Translations under genes and position numbers: made by a program
Notes under the pieces: generated by a model
Told to the model about the DNA's origin: nothing
Database searches by the model: none
The model's input: only the letters and a program-made list of their open reading frames with translations
DNA from: Erythrobacter sp.
GTDB lineage: Bacteria; Pseudomonadota; Alphaproteobacteria; Sphingomonadales; Sphingomonadaceae
DNA: 7,193 bases
Direction: 5' to 3'
Assembly: GCA_013214365.1 (NCBI GenBank)
Contig: JABSPI010000241.1
Location: 1-7,193 of the forward strand
In this document: one piece after another, positions 1-5,858 of the stretch
Numbering within the stretch: position 1 is the stretch's first letter
How the letters are laid out: each line of letters opens with the position of its first letter

Positions 1-560
1 TGGCCGGTGTTGCCGCAAATGCGCTGGCTTTTTCGGGGATCGGATATCTGACCTTTCTGGCCGATGACACACAATTGCGCGATCTTACCTTTTGGACGCT
101 GGGCAGTATGGGCGGCGCGACGTGGGGCCGGGTTCTACCAGCCGCGCTAGGCATGGTGATTGCCCTGGCTATGATCCTCACTCTGGCACGCCCGCTCAAC
201 GCGTTGTTATTGGGCGAAGACGACGCCAGCGCCCTCGGGGTTGATGTAGAGCGCGCCAAGCGGATCGCAGCGATTGGCACAGCATTGGGGGTTGGCGCTG
301 CGACTGCGGTGTGCGGAATTGTTAATTTCGTCGGGCTTGTGGTGCCGCATCTGGTCCGGCTCGTAACCGGCCCTGACCACCGATATGTTCTGCCCGGCTC
401 CTGCTTCCTGGGCGCTGCGCTGGTCTTATTCGCTGACATTGTCGCGCGCATCGCAGTCACACCGGCCGAGCTTCCTTTGGGCGTGGTGACCGCCGCGATT
501 GGCGCGCCTTTCTTTTTCTGGCTGCTGCTGCGCGATAAGAACAGGAGCATGTTGGGATGA
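1..560 (+). CDS. hmuU: Haem ABC transporter permease (FecCD family), 3' part
   Basis: This is the C-terminal part of an inner-membrane permease that moves haem (or a related iron chelate) from the periplasmic binding protein into the cytoplasm. The frame is already open at the left edge; the first whole codon is at base 3, giving about 185 visible residues of a family that is usually 330-360. The TTG at 75 lies inside the conserved stretch around LTFLADDTQLRDLTFW and is not the start. Seen: GSMGGATW, then a hydrophobic helix, the GEDDASALGVDVER segment (bases about 213-254, the region that contacts the ATPase), the FecCD signature FVGLVVPHLVRLVTGPDHR (bases about 327-383) and the terminal ELPLGVVTAAIGAPFFFWLL segment. 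Its TGA (558-560) overlaps the ATG of the ATPase gene, so the two are translationally coupled. The family call is firm; haem rather than siderophore as substrate is inferred from the resemblance to HmuU and from the partner. Confidence 0.9.
   Translation, partial: AGVAANALAFSGIGYLTFLADDTQLRDLTFWTLGSMGGATWGRVLPAALGMVIALAMILTLARPLNALLLGEDDASALGVDVERAKRIAAIGTALGVGAATAVCGIVNFVGLVVPHLVRLVTGPDHRYVLPGSCFLGAALVLFADIVARIAVTPAELPLGVVTAAIGAPFFFWLLLRDKNRSMLG
543..547 (+). promoter_or_regulatory. Ribosome binding site of hmuV
   Basis: AGGAG ends nine bases before the ATG at 557. It lies inside the last codons of the permease gene and fixes the ATPase start at the ATGA overlap. Confidence 0.7.
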
Positions 561-1321
561 GCCTTACACTCTCCAAGGCCAGTGTGATCAAAAGCGGCCG
601 GGCGATCCTCAACAATGCCAGCATAGAATGTTTGCCGGGCCAGTTTACTGCGCTTTGCGGGCCCAATGGCGCTGGCAAGACCACCGCCCTGTCGCTCTTG
701 TCAGGAGCGATCAAAGCCGATCACGGCGAGGTTGAGATCAATGGCGAGGCCCTGCTTCACTTCAGACCGATCGAGCTGGCACGTCAACGCGCGGTCGTGG
801 CGCAATCCTCGCCGCTCAGCTTTCCATTTCATGTCCACGAGGTGGTTGAAATGGGGCGCACGCCATGGACCGGGATCACCGGCAAACGGCGAAATAGTGA
901 AATTGTCGCCTGCGCTATGGCTGAGATGGAGATCGCACAATTGGGCGCACGCAATTACCTCACACTTTCAGGAGGGGAACGTCAGCGCGTGAACATAGCG
1001 CGGGCCCTGGCGCAGCTTTGGGACCAAGCACAGGGCGCAGGGCCGCGCTGGCTATTGCTTGATGAGCCCACAGCAGCGCTTGATTTAAGGCATCAGATTG
1101 CTCTGCTGGAATTGCTGGCACGGCTTGCGCGGGATGGTTGGGGTGTTGTGGCCGTATTGCATGACCTGCATTTGGTCCATCAACACGCAGATCAGGTTGT
1201 TTTGCTCAAAGACGGCCAAGTGTTTGATACAGGACCAGCAGCCGAAGTGCTTTCACCGGCAAAGGTGCAAAAAGCCTATGAGCTGGACAAGCCGTATCAA
1301 TTGACTGCGCACACCAATTGA
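557..1321 (+). CDS. hmuV: Haem ABC transporter ATP-binding protein
   Basis: Cytoplasmic ATPase that drives the haem permease encoded just upstream. The 254-residue length matches HmuV. All ABC motifs are present: Walker A GPNGAGKTT at residues 35-43, Q-loop Gln83, signature LSGGERQRV at 137-145, Walker B WLLLDEP at 165-171 with Asp169 and catalytic Glu170, D-loop AALD at 173-176 and switch His202. The insertion DQAQGAGPRW between signature and Walker B (about 156-165) is common in HmuV-type ATPases and helps separate them from FecE/BtuD. Start: ATG 557 overlaps the permease stop and has AGGAG nine bases upstream. The gene converges on the P450 gene with only 31 bases between the stops and no clear hairpin-plus-T terminator. 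Regulation, probably by iron through Fur or Irr, would act upstream of this window. Confidence 0.93.
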   Translation: MSLTLSKASVIKSGRAILNNASIECLPGQFTALCGPNGAGKTTALSLLSGAIKADHGEVEINGEALLHFRPIELARQRAVVAQSSPLSFPFHVHEVVEMGRTPWTGITGKRRNSEIVACAMAEMEIAQLGARNYLTLSGGERQRVNIARALAQLWDQAQGAGPRWLLLDEPTAALDLRHQIALLELLARLARDGWGVVAVLHDLHLVHQHADQVVLLKDGQVFDTGPAAEVLSPAKVQKAYELDKPYQLTAHTN

Positions 1322-1352
1322 CCCTCCACACCGATGCAGCTGGGCATGTATG

Positions 1353-2684
1353 CTAGCGCTTGCCGTAAAGGTTGACTGTCAAGCTGGAAACAGCATGGAC
1401 AAAACTGTTGGGTGCAATCGTTTGCTTGCCGGTCCATTCAATATTGGGGAACCGTTCCAATATTTTGGAATAAGCGATCCGCATCTGCATCAGCGCAACC
1501 CGATTGCCCAAGCAATTGTGCGGGCCATAACCAAAGGCCAAATGGCGCGCCACATTGTCGCGGGTGAGATCCATCCGATCAGGGTCCGGAAACACTGAGG
1601 GGTCGCGGTTGCCCGCACCATACCAGAATACGACCTTCTCGCCTGCGGCAATTTTTTGGTCGCGTATGTGGGTATCTTGTGTTGCGGTGCGCCGCATATG
1701 GATGACCGGCGATGTCAAACGCAGCGCCTCTTGCAGCATATCGGTAAGCAGGTCCGGATTGTCGAGCACCGCCTGTTTCTGATCGGGAAACTGGGTCAAA
1801 AGCCGCATTGTTCCCGACAAGGAATTGCGGGTTGTGTCATTGCCGGCAAAGATGATCAGCAACCATGACCCGTCCCAGAATTTGAGCGGAAAAGGCTCCC
1901 CGTCGAGTTGCGAATTGGCGATCGCGGACAACAGATCACCGCGCGGATTGGCGCGCCGGTCAGTGAACATGGCCTCGCCATATTCGAACATCTCGCTGAC
2001 TTTGGGTTTGAATTTGAACGGAAAGCTCGGCTCGCTCAATAGCGAGCGCCAGGGCGCAACGGTGAACAATTGCGCGCGTTCCAAATAATGCATCCATTCG
2101 ATGATCCGGGGGCGGTCCGCCTCATCCACGCCAAGCATCTCGCACAGCGTGAAAACCGGCAATTTCTCAGTGAAGTGTTTGACGAAATCGACCACCGGCC
2201 CCCGCCGCTCAAGATCGTCGAGCAATTGATCGACCTTCACCGCCACCTTCTCGCCCAGTTCTGCAACGAAGGAGGGTTTGAAAAACTCCTTCTGCTGCAG
2301 CCGCACTTTCATATGAAAGGGTTTGTCGAGATTGATCAGCGAATTGAGCGCCGCTTCGGTCAGGCGCACATGTTTCCATTCCTTGCGCGGCCCCACGACC
2401 AGATTGATTGCGCCGGCTTGTGAGGAGAATATCTCAGGCTGAAGCTCGGCGGCCTGAATATCTTCATAAGAGGACAGTGACCAAAACCCGGCATGTTTCT
2501 TGCCCACGCTTTGCCACATAACCGGCGCCTGTTCGCGCATTTGGTGAAAGAAATTCCATGGCTGCCCCGAAGTATAGCGCAGCGGATTCCACAGCTCGAA
2601 CTGGTCGAGCATGGGGTAGACGGGCGCATATTTGGAATGGGGCATGGGGCTGTCGAATTGCGCCGTTTCGCTTACCATTTCCAT
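1353..2684 (-). CDS. Cytochrome P450 (soluble bacterial class)
   Basis: A haem-thiolate monooxygenase of 443 residues, normal for soluble bacterial P450s; it has no membrane anchor and needs separate ferredoxin and reductase partners, not seen here. Motifs seen: I-helix AGNDTT at residues 280-285 (acid/Thr oxygen-activation pair), K-helix EALR at 319-322 (ExxR), HMRRTA at about 319-324 plus five, FWYGAGNRD before the meander, and the haem loop FGYGPHNCLG at 384-393 with Cys391 as iron ligand. By eye the I-helix, RRTA and C-terminal parts resemble the CYP153 and CYP124/125/142 groups, which hydroxylate alkyl, terpenoid or sterol side chains, but the N-terminal half does not let me name a family. 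The usual C-helix region D-P-P-x-H is replaced by LDKPFHMKVR (119-128). Start ATG 2684 has GGGGAG at the right distance. Last gene of the leftward set; it may also have its own promoter. Substrate unknown. Confidence 0.93.
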   Translation of the reverse strand: MEMVSETAQFDSPMPHSKYAPVYPMLDQFELWNPLRYTSGQPWNFFHQMREQAPVMWQSVGKKHAGFWSLSSYEDIQAAELQPEIFSSQAGAINLVVGPRKEWKHVRLTEAALNSLINLDKPFHMKVRLQQKEFFKPSFVAELGEKVAVKVDQLLDDLERRGPVVDFVKHFTEKLPVFTLCEMLGVDEADRPRIIEWMHYLERAQLFTVAPWRSLLSEPSFPFKFKPKVSEMFEYGEAMFTDRRANPRGDLLSAIANSQLDGEPFPLKFWDGSWLLIIFAGNDTTRNSLSGTMRLLTQFPDQKQAVLDNPDLLTDMLQEALRLTSPVIHMRRTATQDTHIRDQKIAAGEKVVFWYGAGNRDPSVFPDPDRMDLTRDNVARHLAFGYGPHNCLGNRVALMQMRIAYSKILERFPNIEWTGKQTIAPNSFVHAVSSLTVNLYGKR

Positions 2685-2693
2685 TGTGCCGAT

Positions 2694-2699
2694 CTCCCC
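2694..2699 (-). promoter_or_regulatory. Ribosome binding site of the P450 gene
   Basis: On the minus strand GGGGAG lies nine bases before the ATG at 2684. It supports this Met over the second Met two codons later, which would sit about 15 bases away. Confidence 0.6.
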
Positions 2700-2716
2700 A
2701 AAAACCTCTTGCCCTC

Positions 2717-2744
2717 ATCATAGGCCTTTGCGCGTCCCCCGCAA
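2717..2744 (-). promoter_or_regulatory. Possible promoter for the P450 gene
   Basis: On the minus strand TTGCGG (plus positions 2739-2744) and TATGAT (2717-2722) are separated by 16 bases. The -10 matches the sigma-70 consensus in five of six positions, the -35 only in three. Transcription would begin near 2710 and leave a leader of about 25 bases carrying the ribosome binding site. The -35 overlaps the GC hairpin, so the two could compete. This is a consensus match by eye only. Confidence 0.3.
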
Positions 2745-2751
2745 TGGGGAC
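2734..2751 (-). terminator. GC hairpin after the ATP-grasp gene, possible weak terminator
   Basis: GTCCCC (2734-2739) and GGGGAC (2746-2751) form a perfect six-pair stem around a six-base loop, beginning four bases after the stop codon of the ATP-grasp gene. There is no run of T after it on the minus strand, so it is not a classical intrinsic terminator. It could pause transcription, protect the 3' end of the upstream message, or mark a boundary before the P450 gene. Confidence 0.35.
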
Positions 2752-2755
2752 AGGT

Positions 2756-4099
2756 TCAGCCGGGACGCAGGCGCCTATACACCGCGGTGCCTAAGCGTGC
2801 GAAAATCTCACGCACCTCACGCCAATGCGGCGCCGGATCATCCTTCGCCCAGCCATCAAACTGTTCCGGGTTCAGCCATGCCGCACGCATCACGCCAAAC
2901 ACCTGCCAGGCGATACCGGCAACGCTATCTCCGCGCTGCATTTGGTCCGAGAGGCGGTCGAATTCGGCATCCAAATTGGCCTTGGTAACAAGCGGATTAG
3001 ATGCCGATTTCACCGCAGACCCACCCGCATCTTGCACCTGATCATCATCGTGGTCGACCATCATTTGCCAATGCCAAAAAGGGAAATCAGCACCTGCAGC
3101 AAGGGCTAGCGCCAGCGACCCCCAATAGCGCGGATTAACCTCCAACAAGATGTGTTTTTGTGTGGCGGGATTCTGGATGAATTCGAACATGGCAACACCG
3201 GTTAGATCGCTTGCTTCAACCAGTTTTGTCACATCGTCCAACAAGCTTTTGTCAACCGCCTCGCCCGTCCGTTTTGAGCTTCGCCCGGTTTCATCAACGC
3301 ATGCATTGCGCCTGTGCTGCCAAACCGCCTTGATAACGCCGGCCTTAGCGAGGACGCTGACCCCCACCCCATCGCCATCGAACATCTGCTCCACCACAAT
3401 CTGGCGACCTTGGAAATCCGTCATTGCCCTGGCTAGATCAGTTTTGCTCCTGACGATCCTTGCTTTGCCTTTGCTCTCCTCGCTGCCAAATTGATAAGGG
3501 CTGCTTGGTTTAACCACCAAAGGCAGGGGGTCTTGTGCCACAAGATCGAGTGCTTCTGGCCCCGCGCAAAGCGCCCTGCCCGGCGCAGTCGGCACCCCGG
3601 CCGTGCCGGCCAATTGGCGGGTTTGCGCCTTGTCAGTGAAAGCGCAAAATGCAGCGGAATTGGGGACCAATCGTTGAGCAGGATCGACCCTAGCTCCGAC
3701 CGCATTGAGCATGCCAAGACCGCTGTCGCTGCAAGGATAGACCAGCTGATAGCCGCCGGTCTTGATCAAGCGCTCGACCGCCTCAACCCAAGCTTGAGGC
3801 ATTGTAAGGTAAGGAGGCAGACAGTGAACCTGCGTGACAAATCGCGATGCAAGGCCGGGATAGTCCTCTGCGCAGGTCGCAACATCAACCTCGATCCCGG
3901 CCCTGCCGAGCGAACGGGCAACAGAAAGAAATACCCCAATATCATCTGCAATGACCAAAGCCTTGTCCGGCGCAGCAGAATTGGACGATTTGTCCCCATC
4001 AAGTGATGCGCGCACTTCATCTAAATCTGAAGTTCCGGTCATAGCCTGAGGGTCAGCGATTGGTTCTGGAGGCATCTGGGAAGGCATTTTGGACGACAT
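2756..4099 (-). CDS. ATP-grasp domain ligase
   Basis: Predicted cytoplasmic ligase joining a carboxylate, activated as an acyl phosphate, to an amine or similar nucleophile. With the ATG at 4099 it has 447 residues. Order: a polar Pro/Ser-rich N-terminal linker of about 45 residues; a Rossmann-like preATP domain starting KALVIADDIGVFLSVARSLG (about 46-65); FTDKAQTR (154-161); ATP-binding VVKPSS with Lys197; IVVEQMF with Glu237; GVGVSV (244-249); metal-binding MFEF with Glu306 and LLEVNPRYWG with Glu320, Asn322 and Arg324; then a C-terminal extension of about 120 residues with an acidic DHDDD loop. The catalytic set looks complete. This matches carbamoyl-phosphate-synthase-like ATP-grasp proteins often seen near polysaccharide or peptide genes. 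The start is unsure: GTG 4150 would overlap the upstream gene by 98 bases and has no binding site; ATG 4099 overlaps by 47; ATG 4042 avoids overlap and begins after the linker. The substrate cannot be read from sequence. Confidence 0.88.
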   Translation of the reverse strand: MSSKMPSQMPPEPIADPQAMTGTSDLDEVRASLDGDKSSNSAAPDKALVIADDIGVFLSVARSLGRAGIEVDVATCAEDYPGLASRFVTQVHCLPPYLTMPQAWVEAVERLIKTGGYQLVYPCSDSGLGMLNAVGARVDPAQRLVPNSAAFCAFTDKAQTRQLAGTAGVPTAPGRALCAGPEALDLVAQDPLPLVVKPSSPYQFGSEESKGKARIVRSKTDLARAMTDFQGRQIVVEQMFDGDGVGVSVLAKAGVIKAVWQHRRNACVDETGRSSKRTGEAVDKSLLDDVTKLVEASDLTGVAMFEFIQNPATQKHILLEVNPRYWGSLALALAAGADFPFWHWQMMVDHDDDQVQDAGGSAVKSASNPLVTKANLDAEFDRLSDQMQRGDSVAGIAWQVFGVMRAAWLNPEQFDGWAKDDPAPHWREVREIFARLGTAVYRRLRPG

Positions 4100-5081
4100 T
4101 GCCAATTTTTCGTCCCACCATGCCCACAATACCGGCAATGCCCGCCGCACTGAATGCGTGATATGCGGTCAAGGAATAGAGTGGCACGCAATGATCCATC
4201 CAGTCGCGTTTGTAGCCGTGGTCGCCAATCCCGAAATCGATCATGGCGACATGCTCCTGATCGAGCGCATGACGAAACATTTCGCGGCTTAATATCGAAC
4301 CGGCGCTTAGACTTTTGGCGTCCTCCCGGTAGGACAAAAGGTGAATGATCGCGGTGCCATGTTCAATGGTCCAAAGCTGGGCTGCGACCGGTCGACCATC
4401 ATGCATCGCCAAACCAACGCGCAAAGTGCCCGCCTCTGCTTCTTGGCGGAACAGATCAAAAGTGAGGTCGGGAATACCGTCGGCCGGTTTCCAGCTGTTT
4501 TCGAAAACGTCGTAGACTTGCGCCCACAAGCCAGCATCGAAATGTTTGTAGATGTGACAGTCGAGAGCGACCTTTTTGTCTTTGCGTTTGATCGTATTGC
4601 GCAAACGCGAAGGTCGCGCCGCCCAATATTCATCGAAGCTCATCCCAGCAGTCTTTGCACGCCATGATACATCGATTTGCTCCAGCCGAGTGAGCCAGCC
4701 ACGACGATGCAATTGCGCAATGAATTGCTCCTCCCTCGCGGTGGGATCGATGCGCAAATGACTTACGCCCGCCTTGCGCAAACCCCGCACCAATTGATCA
4801 AGGGGCGGATTTTCGCCCTCGCTCACAACGCCATATCGCAGGCAATACCAATTGCTCAATGCGTGTGCGCAGTGACCGTTCTGATTGAGGAACAGCCAGC
4901 ATTTGTCATCACCAGCCTCGCCCTTGATGATCAGGGGCTTACCCTCAAGCGTGTGCTTAGCGGCCAGTTCAAACCATGCCGCACGGTCAAACATCCATGG
5001 TTGTCGCCCTCGGCTAAGCGCCAAGCCAGCATCATGTGTCGCATGATCCAATTCGCGAAATATCTGGTAGCGGTCCGCCAT
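4053..5081 (-). CDS. FemAB/GNAT-type acyltransferase (Acetyltransf_6-like)
   Basis: A 342-residue protein of the two-lobed GNAT superfamily branch that includes FemAB-like aminoacyl transferases and the BioF2/CelD-like acyltransferases of exopolysaccharide loci. Seen: the domain entry at SWRAKTAG and FDEYWAARPSRLRNTIKRKDKK (about 129-160), where the S-R-L-R-N-T-I-K-R-K pattern is typical; a second entry at FENSWKPADG (183-192); strand VAAQLWTIE (222-230); YREDAKSLSAGSIL (241-254); and DFGIGDHGYKRDWM (272-285), the conserved D-x-G-x-G-D-x-x-Y-K end of the acyl-donor fold. No signal peptide; a mildly hydrophobic stretch near 299-312 could touch the membrane. Its start ATG shares one base with the stop of the membrane protein gene (TGATG at 5083-5079), and its tail overlaps the ATP-grasp gene, so the three are probably co-translated. 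Likely role: transferring an acyl or aminoacyl group to a glycan, lipid or peptide acceptor. Donor and acceptor are unknown. Confidence 0.88.
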   Translation of the reverse strand: MADRYQIFRELDHATHDAGLALSRGRQPWMFDRAAWFELAAKHTLEGKPLIIKGEAGDDKCWLFLNQNGHCAHALSNWYCLRYGVVSEGENPPLDQLVRGLRKAGVSHLRIDPTAREEQFIAQLHRRGWLTRLEQIDVSWRAKTAGMSFDEYWAARPSRLRNTIKRKDKKVALDCHIYKHFDAGLWAQVYDVFENSWKPADGIPDLTFDLFRQEAEAGTLRVGLAMHDGRPVAAQLWTIEHGTAIIHLLSYREDAKSLSAGSILSREMFRHALDQEHVAMIDFGIGDHGYKRDWMDHCVPLYSLTAYHAFSAAGIAGIVGMVGRKIGNVVQNAFPDASRTNR

Positions 5082-5779
5082 CAGATATCACGGCCTACAT
5101 TTGCGGGTCGCCTCAAGTGTTGGATAGCACCGGTCACACCCCCTCTAAAGTCGATCCAGTCAGCAAGTGTGCTTGCATCGCGGTCCAAGCCGATATGATA
5201 TCGGGCAAGGCACCATGAGGCGGCAAAGAAACACGCCGCCGCCCAGCTTTTTGCAAGATCTTCGACAGAGAGCCGCAAAAACATATCATGCGGCAAAACT
5301 GCATCGAAAATCATCATGATCACAAAGAACACCGCGCCAATCACAACAAACACAAAGCTGCTTATCGGGACGAAATTCCGGCGCGCAAAAACCAGAATGA
5401 ATATCAACTCTATCAGAGCCCAAATCGCCATGATGAAATGATCACCCAAATTGAGGCGATACGCCAATGCCTCGTGCAATTGGAACCGATCATCAAATGC
5501 AAGAAATCCCAACATGCCGGCCTGAGTGAACAGCAACAGGCTGGCTCTGCGCGGTGTGGAGGCTGGCTGGGCGAAGGCTGCAAATATCATCAATACGGCC
5601 CCGCTTGCCAACAACATCATGCTAAGTGTTGTGTTGATGGCAAAGAACGGACGCCCGCCATCTATGTCGCTAAAATAGTGCCGCACATATTCTTGCGATG
5701 TGCCGGCTTCCACCCCGATCAGCAACGCGGAGTAGACCACGAGACCACCAAAGAAAATCCAAAGGGCGTGTTTTACCAT
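5081..5779 (-). CDS. Polytopic membrane protein of unknown function
   Basis: I do not recognise this 232-residue protein. It is an inner-membrane protein with about six hydrophobic segments, near residues 4-23, 47-69, 79-95, 108-131, 136-158 and 168-190, and a soluble C-terminal tail of about 40 residues. Polar residues sit at helix ends: FDDRFQLHE (95-103), FDAVLPHD (158-165) and SVEDLAKSW (171-179). The acid and His residues of the first two could form a metal or catalytic site at one membrane face, as in small membrane hydrolases, but no known family signature is complete. ATG 5779 is chosen because an in-frame TAA lies four codons upstream and the next Met is at residue 54; no clear ribosome binding site precedes it. 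It is first in the leftward set and its stop shares a base with the acyltransferase start, so a shared job with that enzyme is likely. Confidence 0.75.
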   Translation of the reverse strand: MVKHALWIFFGGLVVYSALLIGVEAGTSQEYVRHYFSDIDGGRPFFAINTTLSMMLLASGAVLMIFAAFAQPASTPRRASLLLFTQAGMLGFLAFDDRFQLHEALAYRLNLGDHFIMAIWALIELIFILVFARRNFVPISSFVFVVIGAVFFVIMMIFDAVLPHDMFLRLSVEDLAKSWAAACFFAASWCLARYHIGLDRDASTLADWIDFRGGVTGAIQHLRRPANVGRDI

Positions 5780-5858
5780 AGACAGGATTTAGCTGTTCTT
5801 TCCTAACAGCGCGTTATCCTTACCACTTGTTTGCATCTTCAGATTACCCGTTACGCTC
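5780..5858. promoter_or_regulatory. Divergent intergenic region
   Basis: These 79 bases separate the leftward four-gene set from the rightward flippase gene and must hold the promoter(s) for at least the leftward set unless transcripts start inside the neighbouring genes. I find no convincing -35/-10 pair in either direction and no strong ribosome binding site in front of either ATG. The region is richer in A and T than the genes around it, as expected for a promoter region. Its one clear structure is an inverted repeat, listed separately. Confidence 0.5.
5792..5810. repeat. Short inverted repeat in the divergent promoter region
   Basis: GCTGTT (5792-5797) and AACAGC (5805-5810) are exact inverted copies around a seven-base spacer. 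The spacing puts the arm centres 13 bases apart, so it could be an operator for a dimeric regulator of the divergent genes, or a small hairpin in the leader of the leftward message, whose start codon is 12 bases away. Six pairs can also arise by chance. Confidence 0.35.

Noticed and set aside
75..560. TTG at 75 as the start of a short permease gene
   Set aside because: The same frame is open to the left edge and codes for conserved permease residues upstream, so the gene is truncated by the window and does not start here.
1341..1356. GCATGTATGC and GCTAGC palindromes between hmuV and the P450 gene as a shared terminator
   Set aside because: Stems of four pairs or fewer with a two-base loop and no T run; too weak to call.
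3491..4006. 171-codon plus-strand open frame opposite the ATP-grasp gene
   Set aside because: Its product is basic, low in recognisable structure and lies wholly within a well-supported minus-strand gene with complete ATP-grasp motifs.
2756..4150. GTG 4150 as the ATP-grasp start
   Set aside because: It needs a 98-base overlap with the upstream gene, has no ribosome binding site, and the added residues look unlike the fold.
4677..5198. 173-codon plus-strand open frame opposite the acyltransferase
   Set aside because: Antisense to a gene with clear family motifs; no motif or ribosome binding site of its own.
5288..5806. 172-codon plus-strand open frame opposite the membrane protein
   Set aside because: Rich in His, Gln and Lys, which is what the reverse of a hydrophobic membrane gene yields; the minus strand gives the coherent helices.
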